The position numbers were made by a program, and so were the translations under genes. A stretch of 64,000 bases of DNA from Holothuria scabra. Lineage: Eukaryota; Echinodermata; Holothuroidea; Aspidochirotida; Holothuriidae. Below, piece after piece: positions 10,342-22,990 of this stretch (position 1 is the first letter of the stretch; every line of letters starts with the position of its first letter). Under the pieces are notes generated by a model that worked only from the letters and a program-made list of their open reading frames with translations, did no database searches and was not told the DNA's origin. The stretch spans positions 28,501,455 to 28,565,454 of the forward strand of contig CM074180.1 in the NCBI GenBank assembly GCA_037179385.1. The letters are read 5' to 3'.

Positions 10342-11900
10342 AGGTGAAAGGGCAAAGGACGGCTATAGAGACCCTACTGTATAAGGTGCCCTGTAATTCA
10401 AAACCCCCCATAAAACTAGAAGCAAACTACTAACACCTACATGTAACAAGCCCAGAAAGATTAGATTGAACTACCACAGTCATGGAAAAACTTGTCAATG
10501 TTTACCTTAAAGTGGTGCACTGATGTTGAGTGAACAACCCACTCAGGCAGGCTAATATTCCACTCATAAACAACCCTATGAGAGAAACTGAACTTCTTAA
10601 TGTCAAGTCTAGCACAAGACTTATCAAGCTTTTTAGAATGGCAACTAATGCAAGCATTACTTTGGACCTTAAAATAACCACAAGCTAACAAAGGATTCCC
10701 TTCAGAAAGAAATTTGTAAACCTGGAGCATATCTCCTCTAATCCTTCTCAGCTCTAGAGTGGCTAGTCCAAGCTGCTTAAGCCTTTAGGGATAAGGTAAA
10801 TTTCTAAGCCCTGGTATGAGTTGAGTACTGTAGCCCTTCTGAACTTGCTCTAAAAGTAATTTGTCCTTTACAAACAAGGGCCCCAGGCCTGTGCACCATA
10901 GTCACGATGGGGTCTGACTAGCTGCTTATACAAATTAGGCACATTTTCAAAACTAAAACTCTTGAAATTCCTCGTGATCAACCCAAGCACCCTATTTGCC
11001 CTTGCAACAATAGCTGCACACTGCCTAGATGGCTTTAAATCACCTGTAATAACTACACCTACAGTACTGTAGTTTTTTTCTCTGAAGTCACTTGATTCAA
11101 ATTTTCATGTATTTCAGTTTATATTTGTACGGACGAAATAAATAAATGAAATGAAATGAAAATGAAATTTGTACCATTCATAGCATAACCAAAGTGGGGA
11201 TTCTTAGAACCAAAGTGGAGGACTTTGCACTTGATAGCATTAAAAGACATTTTCCAAGTCTGAGACCATGAAAATAACCTATCCAAGTCATTGTCAGGCA
11301 ATAAGGAATCATCCTTATCCCCAACCTTCCTATAGAGCTTAGTATCATCAGCAAACTTACAGTACTTATACTGCAAGTGATAGAGCTAATGTATCCATAT
11401 CATCTGTGAAAATTAAGAAAGGAAGTGGGCTAGGAACTGAACCTTGTGGTACTCCACTTAAAAGAAGTGGGATGGGAACTGAACCTTGTGGTACTCCACT
11501 TAACACTTCTTTCCAAGAAGAAAAATTGCCATTGACAACAACTCTGTGAGAGCTACCATTGAGTCATGAATTGATCCACTGAGCACACTTGCCTTTGATG
11601 CCTAACCTATGCAATTTTAGAGTCTACCTAGAGGTACTTTGTAAAACGCTTTTTGGAAGTCAAGGTAAATGACATCAACACTGGAACCAGAATCGAGAGA
11701 CTAAAAAACGTCTCCAAGAAAGCTAAGCAAATTTGTAAAACAAGACCTACTGGGTAGGAAACCATGCTGAGTCAGATTGAGTAACCCATTATCTAAAAGA
11801 TGCTTGAGCAAACAGTTCTTGATTAAGGAATTCCATAATTTTGCTCACAACACTAGTTAAACTGACTGGCCTGTACATCCACTCTTAACTGGTTGGAATC
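10342..11900 (-). pseudogene. Decayed CR1/L2-like LINE reverse transcriptase
   Basis: A 5'-truncated non-LTR retrotransposon on the minus strand, broken by frameshifts and stops. In 5' to 3' order of the element the recognisable reverse transcriptase pieces are YRPVSLTS (about 11,855-11,878), DVIYLDFQKAF (about 11,640-11,680), SGVPQGSV (twice, 11,422-11,505), FADDTKLYR with the catalytic Asp pair (about 11,335-11,360), KWxMxFNxxKCKVLHFG-like text (11,190-11,260) and the C-terminal block RLDIKKFSFSHRVVYEWNISLPE (10,550-10,620). The endonuclease domain and ORF1 are absent. It ends in the pentamer tail at 10,228-10,341. A 42-bp in-frame direct duplication has doubled the VPQG motif. It lies antisense to MAX in intron 1. 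Clade assignment (CR1/L2/Rex-like) is from motif style only. Confidence 0.9.
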
Positions 11901-12144
11901 TTTAACTCTGCCTCCAAGCTGGGGCATCTGCACATCCAAGTCCAGAATATTGTTGGTATACTGTAGTTGTATTAAGAAATGGATAACAATGAGTTTTCTC
12001 AAAGTGCATAAACTTACCTGCCATATGCCTTGCTATTTCATTATGAAATGTTTCAGTTTTATGTTTATGTCATCTTCCGCTGCACATCTACTCAAAAGAT
12101 TGGCAATTAGAAACTGCTTGCTGAGCAACTGCATATCCATTTAA

Positions 12145-12440
12145 AGGCAGTTATCACTTACCTTAAACTACAATTTTCAAAGTGAGTCCGCAGAAATTCT
12201 CAATTGGCACAGCTCTTTGACTGACAGCAAGTTCAATAAATGCAGAGTACTGGTGCTTATACTGTATGGCACTGTGCTGAGAGTGTTTGATTGCACATTG
12301 GGGGCCTTATATTCACCCTGAATTTTGCTGAGATTGTGTTTGGATGAGGGTAAGTTTGAGGCAGTTTTGGGAGGGGCTTGAAACTTACATATTATTGTAG
12401 TTTAGGAGAACTGGAATTGTTTGGGGGAAGTGCATTAGAC
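12145..12440 (+). mobile_element. TTAA MITE
   Basis: Left end TTAA-AGGCAGTTATCACTTACC, then AAACTACAATTT, AGAAATTCTCAATTGGCAC, CAGCTCTTTGACTGACAGC, GAGATTGTGTTTGGATGAGG and GGGAGGGGCTTGAAA. The right terminus is decayed; no right TTAA. Confidence 0.7.
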
Positions 12441-12560
12441 TTTCAAAAAGATGACCAGCACTAATTAGCTTTGGTTTTGTGTCCAATACGCAAAAAATTT
12501 TAACAATAGATGTGAAAACTGAGAAATACAGACCTTGTTTTTTTTTATTAAATCATTATT

Positions 12561-14240
12561 GATTCCTTGCCGAAGGCAGGCAAGGAATCTATGCGATGGT
12601 GATGTCGTGTGGATGTGTGTGTCTGTGTAAGTATGTGTGTATGTGACTCCTGCTTGTAAATATGATATCTCAAGAAGCGAAAGTGTGGTGAATCTCATAT
12701 TTGGCATGTGGATGTTGCATACTGAGAAAATGGTCCATATCGTTTTTGGTGTAAATCAAAGGTCATTTGAGGTCACAAGAGGTCAAAGAGCAAAAACCTT
12801 TAAAGCTGCTTGTAAACACTGTCTTTCCAAAGTGGTTACCCTGGGGCCGTAACAGTTTGCATGTGGCTGATCCACAATGAGAAGATGATCCCTATCATTT
12901 TTGGTGGAGGTCAAAGGTCATCTGGTGTCATGGAGGGTCAAAGTCTGGAAAATTTGTTTACAAGATATCTCAAGTTCGGGAGCTTGGATAGATTTCATAG
13001 TTGGTATGTGGATGCGTTATGGTGTGAGAGAAAGAAACCTATCATTTTTGGTGGAGGTCAATGGCCCTCTGGGGTCACTGGGAGTCAAAGTATCAAAACC
13101 TTGTTCACACCATATTTCAAGTGAAGATTCTTAGATAGAGTCCATACTTGGTATGTACGCTACAGTAAGTAGATGATCCCTATTGTTTTTAGTGGAGGTC
13201 AAAGGTCATTTAGGGTCCTGATAGGTCAAATGGTCAAAACCTTGTAAACACGATAGATGATCCCTATTGATTTTGGTTCAGATCAAAGAATATTTTGGGG
13301 TCATGAGAGGTCAAATGGTCAAAACCTTGTAAACACGATATCTCAAGAATAGCACATATGTCACTACGCTCTTATTTAGTGGTAGGTTGGTGATATTGAC
13401 TGAGTAGATGATCCTTATCAATTTTTGTGGAGGTCAAAGGTTATTTGGAGTCATGAGAGGTCAAATGCTAAATTCCTTAGAAATTGCTTTTACACACATT
13501 ATCTCAAGGAAGGTAAGTGTGACTTATCCACGGACTTCCTATACTTGGACAGAGCACACTGCATGGTCTATTGTCGCTACTGTATGTGTGAGAAAAAGCG
13601 CACCAAGATGGCCGTCTGCTGTGTTTTTGCCTGAAAGTTTGGACTTGCTCAAGTATATCACCATATTTTGCAAGAAAGTTGAAATATATTTAAAATATGG
13701 CTAGGTAAGGTCGAAATCCCTCCACTTATTGCAGGAATATATGATGTTTTTCCCCATTTAAGTTTAACTTTTGCTTATAATATTAGAGAGTTGTCGTCAA
13801 ATCAGATGATTTATAGGTTCACAGCGGCCATCTTGGTGCGCCTTTTTTGTGCCAGTTGGTGGCGACCAGCTATGGATAGGACGTACACATTACATGCTGT
13901 GTCCATGTATATAAGTCTGTGGACTAATCTCAAATTTGGTGTGTGGGTTTGCCATATCAAGCAGATGATCCCTTTTGTTTTTGTGGAATTGAAAAGTCAT
14001 TTGGGGTCACAAGAGGTGAAAAGGTCAAAACCTTGTAAACAAGATATCTCGGGAATGGTACATGTGACTTTGCTCTTATTTGGTGTGTGGTTTGGTTATA
14101 TTGAGTACTGTAGATGATCCCTATCGATTTTTGTGGAGATTAAAGGTCATTTGGGGTCACATGAGGTCAAATTGAAATTGCTTTTAACCATTTTATCTCA
14201 AGAAAGGTAATTACAGTAGTGTGAATACTGTATGCTAATA
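12561..14240 (+). mobile_element. Helentron/HINE-like element, copy A
   Basis: Begins with the hairpin GATTCCTTGCC-GAAGGCA-GGCAAGGAATC (12,561-12,589), then TATGCGATGGTGATGTCGTG and a TG-rich tract, then about eight units of a roughly 146-bp tandem repeat with nuclear-receptor half-sites (perfect AGGTCA-A-AGGTCA at 12,908-12,920 and 13,196-13,208). The 3' subterminal repeat and hairpin are missing, so the copy is 3'-truncated. A 395-bp MITE is nested at 13,528-13,922. The element has no coding capacity and lies in the sense orientation in MAX intron 1. Confidence 0.8.
13528..13922. mobile_element. Foldback MITE with about 100-bp TIRs
   Basis: A 395-bp element beginning CCACGGACTTCCTATACTTG and ending CATGTATATAAGTCTGTGG. 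The arms pair imperfectly over about 100 bp and include GCGCACCAAGATGGCCG on both sides. It interrupts a tandem unit of Helentron-like copy A; the flanks ACTTAT (13,522-13,527) and ACTAAT (13,923-13,928) fit a 6-bp target duplication of the host word ACTAAT with one substitution. A second copy is at 21,136. Confidence 0.85.
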
Positions 14241-15016
14241 TTTGGTTTGGGGGTACTGTAAGGTACTGCATCCTAAGGTATGAAAAAGTAGGGAGAATTG
14301 TGGGGAATATAATTCCCTTCCTGATAAATTATTCCTTTCGTTTCCTTTTTTTAGGCCTGCCTATGTCCATACTTTGATATCTGATTCCCAATGTGAGATC
14401 ATAGCTCAAATTTTGTGGTCCCATTTCTGGAAATTACATGTTACCTGCTTTCATACTTGCAACCACCAAAAATTACGAGTTTCAGAACATGTTAGTCTCT
14501 ATTCTGTCTTAAACTGAATTGTAGAAACATTCTTTGCCACTTTAATACACAGCTTGATGTCCTGCTAGCCATTTGCAGTGTAGCCAACTGTACTGTACAG
14601 TAGGTGTACTTTAAAGTAGTTTATAGACAATGACCCGACTGAACTTGTCAAAAGGAGGCATTAGTTTTCAAAAAATTAAATGACAAACAGGGGTATTAAA
14701 ATTTACTACATAAAAGAAGTAAATGATATGATGCTATCAGTGATATGAGCCTTCCTCATTCCATAGTTCCAATTTTTTTAAGAGAACATTGTTAGACAAC
14801 CTCTATTGTATTCCCAGGGTCTTTTTCACATTAGAAGCTTGCCAGGGACTTCTTAATAAGGTTAAGTAGAGATTTGATCTAAATTGGAGATAAAGTACTG
14901 TAGTTAAAGGGGCTTGTAGATCCCCAAACAAGGAAGTTTTGGGGGAACGGCTTCAGTGTACCTAAAATTTGTGACTCACTGTAAATGGGATAAAGAATAT
15001 TTTCTGTGTGCATACC

Positions 15017-15068
15017 CTTGTCGCTTCCATTATTTAATAGCCAGTACCTTGTCGCTTCCATTATTTAA
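15017..15068 (+). repeat. Short tandem duplication at a TTAA site
   Basis: The text CCTTGTCGCTTCCATTATTTAA followed by TAGCCAGTA occurs in two copies; the TTAA MITE sits exactly at the TTAA of the second copy, and TTAATAGCCAGTAC continues on its right side. Confidence 0.7.
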
Positions 15069-15364
15069 AGGCAGTCATTCGTCACCCCAGACTACAGTTT
15101 CAGTATACATATATCAAAACTCTCAATTGGTACAGCTCTTTGATTGGCATCACATTCAAACAATGCATCATAGCTAAATTAACAGCATGGGCACTGAGAG
15201 TGTCTTGATTACACATTATGGACTTGTATGGCCACTGGGACAAGCCATGAAGCAATAAACTAGGATTGTGTCTGGAAAAAGATGAGTTTTAGATAAATGT
15301 GGGAGGGGCTAGAAGTAAGTAGGTTGGGAGAATTGGAACTGTTTGGGATGATGAAAATATGCCT
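15069..15364 (+). mobile_element. TTAA MITE, complete
   Basis: A 296-bp copy, flanked by TTAA at 15,065-15,068 and 15,365-15,368. Termini are AGGCAGTCATTCGTCACCCC and, inverted, AGGCATATTTTCATCATCCC. TTAA targets are used by piggyBac and Kolobok transposons; which one mobilised this family cannot be told from the MITE. Confidence 0.9.
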
Positions 15365-18300
15365 TTAATAGCCAGTACAATATTTCCCCCTAGACAATTA
15401 CATACATGTAGATACAGTAGTGTTGTATGCATGTACTGATGAAAGCAAGGAAAAGGCTCACACATTACTTGCTGAGCTTGTTTGGTACACAGTATCCCAC
15501 ACTGTGCCCCACAGTTCCAAGTTGCAAGGAATTACTGACCTCACTTATTGTCTGTAGTGCAAGTCTTCTGTTTTACTAGTATACATTGGTGGGCTTCTAG
15601 TTGACAGCTAATGGCTACTGAGAGTTTTAATCAAGTATATTATTCTTCATACTGTAGATAGCATTCACCATACTGTAGGAGTGGACTCCTTTGGACTCAT
15701 GATTCTAGTAGTGGGGAATGTGGGACAGTCTTTGGCCAATGGCCAGGGAATAATTTAGCATTCAAATTTTGCGTAGCAGTTTCAAAAATTTTTGAGGTCT
15801 CTCACACATTGTTTGTGAAAGTGCAAGGGTTATGCACACAAAAAATTGCTACACAATTTTTCATTTGTGTAGCAACTTGGCCTGTTTGTGTAGCAAATTG
15901 CGATGCGATACTGGATAAACTATTCCCTGATATCTTGCCCTCTTTGAAGTTTGACAGGGCCAAAATGTTATGTAGATGACCAAAATTATATGGAACAGCC
16001 TCAGAAATGGCAGTACAATTTAAAAAAAGCAATTTCATCAGAAAATACCAAGTTGTTAGAAATTACTGTCAGTAGGCATAAGTAACATAGGGTACAGAAT
16101 GTACAGTACACTGCAGGCTAGTGTGACACAAATTCTACAAAATATAGGCTACATAATACTGTTCTTTCTATAGGCATGATTTTGCATTTGGTACTGTATG
16201 GACTTGGTACTGATCCCCATGCTTTAAGGGCCTCCACTCTTTTACTGTGGTATAGATCATTTCAGTTTATCATCTGTAACAATTGAGACTCCCAAAATCA
16301 ATCTAACTGTGACTAAAAGCCTGGCTGTGGGTAGCAGACTTTATAATATTGGAGAGCATAATTCATGCATAGAACAGGAAGATAGAGCCCTGGCTTATTA
16401 ACCTTTTGTATGGAGAAGCCATATACGTAGTCACAATATTTTGTCCCTTTGTTTTTGCTTATGGAAGTATTATGTTTTAGTGTATTTCCATTATAACATG
16501 CTTGAAAATTTTCATGGGTATAATAATTTGTTTTCCCATTTCTGAGATTTCTAATTTATAAAAATGTTCATAAGTTACGCATAATTTCCCTCTTCTTGAA
16601 TGTCATTTCATTTGGGCCATTATGGGTGTGATGTACAAAACCATGACTAAAATTTCCTGTAAAATTGTGTTTTTGGGTTGGCAACTGTAATTTCTAGACA
16701 AAACTTACACAAGATTAGTCGCTCAACTTGAATTAGTATGGAGTAAACAGTCCTATTTTGTGATTGGCTCTTGAGAATCATGTGACAGTACTTACTTTTT
16801 TCTCCACAATCATTAAATTGACTGTATTGTAAGAAACTGTTTGGTTTATATGAAAGTCCTAAGATACAATAGTATGATGTGTAAAAGATACTGTAAGAAA
16901 AAATTTGTCAAATTTCAAATTTAGCTGTACTTCAATTTTAAAACAAAAAGTTTGGGGTGACTGCTCTTGCCTGTAGAGGGTTTGACATGCTTTCTTTGAC
17001 CAGCACATTTCTTATAGTAATGCATCATTGATAAGGTCTACCAGCTACAAACCTTGACAAAACAAATGAAATAAAATTAGTGCGACAGTAATAAAGTGCA
17101 CTCATAAGCCCACAAGCTCAACCTGGAAGCCCCTTCCCCCTTTCATTGCTATGCTGTAACAGACCTGCCAACACTACTGAATATACAACAGTTGCTGAAT
17201 ACACCTACAGTATCTGAAACATTTATTGATTGATGGTTAAGGTAAGATACATTTCAAAGAAACCCTTCCTCAAAGTTTCAGGTATGCAGTAAACATCCAG
17301 TTTACATAAAATATATTGTATAATAAAAAGAAAGAAATAATTTCAGCTTGCTTTGATTCCAAATTAGACAATTTTTGTAGAAGTAGAAGGCACACGTGTC
17401 CACATTAAAAATGATCTCACCTGGTGTGAGTCATGAAAACAATTTCAGTGAAACACTGTATTGGCTTCAGAAAGTGAACAAGTCCTTCCATATGAGAAGT
17501 ATAGTACCTGGGTATCAATGCCAACATTAAGGAAGTCAAAAAAACATAGTATAAGTCATCACTAAAATGCAAGATTCTACACTACTGTAGTTTTGCAAAG
17601 GTTACGTCTGCACGACTCAATATTGGGAAACCAAAAAATAAAAAAGGAAGGAAAAGCTTACAGCACCATCTAATAAGTTGTTGGGAAAATTTCTTTCTCT
17701 TTTCCTATGAGGTGACCAAAAGTGCATTGCATTTGGCTGTTTGTGATGAAGATTATTTACATTGCATTGTTGATTTCAAAAAGGTGAAGGTGAAACCAAC
17801 AGCCAAAAGCTGGTAGGGAACAGCTACAGTATGAGAGAGATCCTGCCAAGATTAAACTTGAAGGTGTTTTCACCTAAGTTTTGTTTTGGCTATTAAACTT
17901 CTGCTGACTTAGACTGGATACACTGTGTATGTGTGTAAAGAACAGTTCATTAGGTTTACAGCTATATTTGCCTGGAGCAATGCACAGCCTTTTTAGAGTC
18001 TCTGTACATGGTACCCATCTATGCCCCAATTAGTTATGACTATGGAAGAGGAACTCTGGTGATTCCACTGATGGTGCAAAAAATATACATAATACCTTAA
18101 CAGTCAAGTCTGCTAACCAATTAAATGCGGGGTGAGGGTGGTTTTGGGCATGAGTCTCCCACCCCCCCCCCCCAAAAAAATAAAAAATCCAACAAAAATG
18201 TTTGCACTGAAGGTCAGAGAAGGATAAGAAAATTTATCACACAGACACACCACTAAAACCTTTGTAATCCTGTCAAAGTAGAGGGTCTTGCACTACATGA

Positions 18301-19240
18301 AAAAGGCAAGAATTTGCCAAAGAGAAGGAGGTCACCTCTCCCCCAGGCCAACAAAATTTCTATATTGGTTCTATCCACCCCATCCCCCCCCCCCAAAAAA
18401 AAAAAAAAAAGGTTTTATGGACCTGATTTGGGGACTGAAATTGGATAAAAAGTACTTTTGAACACTGCATATTTTGCCACTGCTAGCCTGTACAAAATTT
18501 CATAATTTTGAGGGGAAAGGAAAAGCTGTACAGCATGTAAGCACCAGCTCTTTTGTATTTGGGAAGTAACGTAGTTACATATTTAAATCACGTAAGGTCA
18601 AGTATTAATATTCTTGAAATTTTGCTGTTACACAGTTTTTCCTCTACCATGTACTGTATGAACTGTAAATACTGTATGGATATTAATTGAAGAATGTAAC
18701 AGGAAACACTACTGAATAAAAAGCAGAACTAAATACCTGAAATATTTATCAATTGATGATATGTTACTAGCCCAATAACAATGACTCCAAAAGCATTTTG
18801 ATCTGCTTGAAGGAGGCTACGATTTTTGTTGCACAAACAGTACCTGTACAGTACTGATGGTACTGTACGTGACACACTGTAATGTTAATTGGAGGCATTT
18901 GAGTTTAAATTGCAGGCACATTTAAATGTACATCATTCTGGGAATACAATTAAAATGATGGTTTCATATGGGAGTGTACTTGAAGTTTTCACAATGAATA
19001 ACATAGTGGGTGTACAAATTTTCTTGAAGATTATATACCAGTATACAGTACTTCTAGTGTATGGATAGAGATACTGTTATGTGACAAAGTTCAAAATAGA
19101 TTATGGATCATACATTACAGTGTGAACAGTGTATGTGAACACAAAAAATGGTTGAGAATAAAGTGGAATTACTTTTGGTATGTAAGTGACAATCTGATTT
19201 ATTTTAGGGCTGAAACTGCTATGGCATTCAGTTGTACAGA

Positions 19241-19495
19241 ATAGACAAATCCAAGTAGCCAGTGATGGCACCCATTGGTGGGGTCTATAAGCCTTAAATT
19301 GTCATAATTTTATTGTCTACACGTATGCAATTCCTAAACCCTTACATTGTATTCAGTGAAACTAAGGGAATCAAGGGGTATTTTCATCCATGATACAGGT
19401 ACAGGAAGCAAGGAATTTGAAAGATTAAAGCTGATGGACCTCAGTTATGCCCGACTAAAATCAGACTATTACTTGACTGTTCAGATTCTTCTATA
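19241..19495 (+). mobile_element. TA-target MITE (AGACGAATCCG family)
   Basis: Begins ATAGACAAATCC and ends CAGATTCTTCTATA. Shared interior: CATTGGTGGGGTCTATAAGC, TTGTCTACA, CATGATACAGG, AGCAAGGAA and GGACCTCAGTTATGCCCGAC. Confidence 0.75.
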
Positions 19496-19859
19496 CTTCA
19501 TGTGGTACATATGCTGTTAAGTCTTGGTTGCACTCTTATGTGCAGGCAAGAAGCCAGGGTAAGCACTGTATGGGCGAGGGGGGGGGGTGAGGGGCACATA
19601 TGGAAGAAGTTTGACAGAATGGGAGAGCAAACTAAGAGGGCCTTAATCTTTGATTTAAATTTTGGGAGTTTAAGTTGTTACAGTTGAGAAACCTACAATC
19701 TACATCACAATGCAAACACAAAGCAATAAAAAACTGGGGTCCAGAGGCATGCCCTTTTACTCCTGGATGGGGTCTCCATTGGAAGCCAGGCCCTGAATAG
19801 CAAACAAAAATCCCCCAAATTCCTTTCACTTCCTTATTGCCCATCTGTACAACTTTCTC

Positions 19860-19976
19860 TTGAAATTTTGAGTTTTTGAGTTTTAGACAGTGTAGGAGGG
19901 ACTCAATTAAGCACAGGAACAGTAGGTCACAGTAGGAGAATTGGAACTTGGAGTGAGAGGATTTACGTGTAGGTGT
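19860..19976 (+). mobile_element. TTAA MITE, 3' fragment
   Basis: Shares GTTTTAGACAGTGTAGGAGGG and AGGAGAATTGGAAC with the family and ends at a TTAA (19,977-19,980). Confidence 0.5.
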
Positions 19977-20901
19977 TTAATGTCTGAATAGACCTACAGT
20001 ATGTACTGGACAAACACATTTTATACAGTAAGTAACAGCTTTGATGTACTGTACAGGGTATGTGTATCAGAGTATATAGCATTTTACAAAATCTATTACT
20101 TGCCTCATGATGGGATAGAAACTTGGGGGCAGGGGGGATTGGAGAGAAATACTTAAAGTCATCAAAGCATGGTAATTTACAACCTTTCCACAGGGGGTGA
20201 ACAAATTTCCAGGGGGATTTTCTCCCTCCCCAAATGTAGGCCTCTGTCTGTCATGGGCTGATCCATTCTTGGATGGGCTATATATATAATGAACAGCCGT
20301 CATTTTAGAAAGCCTTGTCTAATATTACTGTATGGTCTTTAAAAGCCCACAAGAAATCAGAACTTTTGGCACATTAGGTCCTATGCAGTGTGCAGTTGTA
20401 CTTGACAACAAAGCATGCAGTCAGATGAATTGTGGTTTAACTCATGACATGTACAGTAGATTTCACTGCCCTAGTAGAAAGAAAGATTTTATCCCAACAG
20501 TATATATTGTTTGGATATTTTTCTCCTTGATGCAAAGACCACTCTTTGGCATTGCACCAAAATAAATCGATTTTTGGCAGACTTCCCCAATCTGTCTCTG
20601 CTTATCCATGTCTTTGCTGATTTAATTTCATGACCATGATAACATAACAGTTCATATGCCATGTACTTTAGGTTTTCAAAAAGTGGAAGAAAAACATCTA
20701 CCATGTTAAAGCCAGTTCTAGGTCATATCCAGGGGTACTGATTATATTTTACCGTTGTCATCTTTTATTGTACATGAGTTTAAATTTTGTTTTTCTTTCA
20801 CTGTGGGAACTTTATGTGAACATTGTGTATAAGATTTCTTGAAGCCATTACTGTCCTTATAAACTGGTTGGATGTTAAAAGGCGAGTTACTGTACAGTAG
20901 T

Positions 20902-21083
20902 TAGTTAGATGTAGTTTTACAGCCCAGTTTCCAACCTATTGGTTCAATCGGGTCGACCATGGCCTTTTTCCAGTTGTGGCTCACTGGCTTGTTTTCCCTA
21001 CTGTATTGCTTATGCCGAGACTCGACCTGAGAACTGAACCTGGACCTTCCGCGTGAGAGGTGGATGCTCTTACCTTTAGTCCA
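20902..21083 (-). mobile_element. tRNA-derived SINE
   Basis: Minus-strand copy. Plus-strand text starts TTAGTTAGATG (3' tail), then CAGTTTCCAACCTATTGG, CCAGTTGTGGCTCACTGGC, and ends with the tRNA-like head; in reverse complement that head has AGAGCATCCACCTCTCACG and a B-box-like GGTTCAGTTC. Confidence 0.8.
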
Positions 21084-21135
21084 AACATGGGATATAGCAC
21101 CTCATTTTCCCCTCTTAACTGATTGTTTACCATAA

Positions 21136-21820
21136 TCACAGACTTCCTATATACATGGACATTGGACAGAGCATATATTGTGTACGTCCCGTGCGAAGAC
21201 TGTTGCCACCAACTGGAACAAAAAAGGCACACCAAGACGACTGCCGTGAAGCTAAATTTGTATATGATGGCAATTCTGTAATATTTTAAACAAAATTTAA
21301 ACTCGAATGGGAAGCAATATTACTGTATATCCCTGCAATATGTGCAGTGATTTTGACCTAACCTAGCATTTTTTCGAAAATATTTCAACTTTCTCACAAA
21401 ATCTATTGTTTTGAAGTTTTTGAGCAAGTCAAAACTTTCACACACAAAACCGTAGCACACAACCATCTTGCTATGCTTATTCCCACACGTACCAACACTA
21501 CAGTAGGGACAATCTACTCATAGTATGCTCTGTTCATGTCCTGTATAGACGAATCCGATTAGTGCTTGTTTTTAGTGACTGTATGCCGCCGCCATTAGTG
21601 GGGTCCATCAGCCTAAAACCATCTTTATTTACTGTTTACATGAATTTCAAACCCTCATATTCAGTGAACTTGGAGAATTTAAGGTACAAATTAGTGTACA
21701 ACCCTCCATGATAGAGGTAAGCAAGGAAATTGAAAGATTTAAAGGTGATGGACCCCAGTAATGGCCGACTAAAATCAGACCATCACAATCTGTCCGGATT
21801 CGTCTATAGGAAGTCTGTGA
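21136..21820. mobile_element. Foldback MITE, second copy, interrupted
   Basis: Same family as 13,528-13,922. It begins CACAGACTTCCTATATACATG, includes CCACCAACTGGAACAAAAAAGG and CACACCAAGACG, and ends TAGGAAGTCTGTG. It is interrupted at 21,544-21,807 by a TA-target MITE. Confidence 0.8.
21544..21807 (+). mobile_element. TA-target MITE nested in foldback MITE
   Basis: Begins TATAGACGAATCCG and ends CGGATTCGTCTATAG, a perfect inverted end. It lies inside the terminal repeat of the foldback MITE, whose text resumes as TAGGAAGTCTGTG. Reference copy of the AGACGAATCCG family. Confidence 0.85.
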
Positions 21821-22674
21821 CCAGAATATAGGAACATTGTCTTTCAGGTTAGAGGATGGAAGGGGGAATCTTGCTGTAAAAAAGTGTAATCCCTCCAGTC
21901 TAAAGTGTAGGAAAAAATATATACTTCCTGATTTGTGGTTTTGAAATAAGAAGGAAAAATTAGCCACCCAAAGGAACAAAACTTAACATGACCTATGAAC
22001 TTGTAAACATTTCCTCATTGCAATAATTTTGTCACTGTTTTACAATTAATTTGGCATATCACAGGTATAACAATGGTTCAACTTAAAGTGTTCAATTACT
22101 TTACAAAAATAATATACTGCAACCATAAACAGTCACTCACGTGATTAAATATGAAACATTTCAAATTTTAGATACTGTACTTCCATGACTTGCCCAATAT
22201 CTGTACTGTAGCATCACTGCTTTGAGCAAAGATAAGTTTGCTTATCAGAAGTTTGTCAATGCTAGGTACTGTATAGGCCTAGATCTTGTCTGGTGTCTTA
22301 GAAATAATAGTTCCACTAAAATCAGAATTTCATGCAAGAGGTCATGTTAAGCAAGGCAAACCACAATAACATACAATGGGTAGCACAATGCAAACAATAC
22401 CAATTGTTACAGTGCTGTCAAAATGCTGGTTGAACAATTTGGTCATCATTGTTACAATCTTTTTGTACTGTATCTGTACAAAAACTGATGCCATTATGCA
22501 TATTGAGTATGGCTGACATGACATTGGCTTCTTAAGGAAACTAGTGTTTCAAAGGTGCAGTCTACTCAAGAGCACTGTACTGTATATATCAACATTCCAT
22601 TGACGAAATGAATTAATTTCTTTAAATGACCCAATCTGGTAATCCACTCTGGGCAACTTAATCCTGACAGTCAG

Positions 22675-22990
22675 CAGTGGTAGTGTCAGAATGTCAAAAT
22701 GGGGGGATGGGGAAAACTAAGGGCAAAGGGTAATGTGGAAGGTCAAAAATTTTCAAGCACAGGGTGAAAGAGAACCTAAAGCCCCAGTTCCTGGGTTAGG
22801 GGTTTTAGTATATCTCTGGATGAAAAATTTAAGTCTCAGGAGAGGTATATTATTCATTTATTTTGGTTTACCCAACTTCTAACTGACTTAACTTGGGGGG
22901 GGGGGGGGGGTGGGCAAGTGGAAGGAGGACAAAATCTTGGGAAGGGCAATTTTCCCTTCCTCTCCCCCTGCCTTTGTAGTGCCACCACTG
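22675..22990. mobile_element. hAT MITE with 8-bp TSD
   Basis: A 316-bp element with ends CAGTGGTAGTG and, inverted, CAGTGGTGGCACTAC. A perfect 8-bp duplication ACAGTCAG flanks it (22,667-22,674 and 22,991-22,998). 8-bp duplications and CAGTGGYG-type ends are typical of hAT transposons. The interior has an 18-G run and no coding capacity. Confidence 0.9.
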
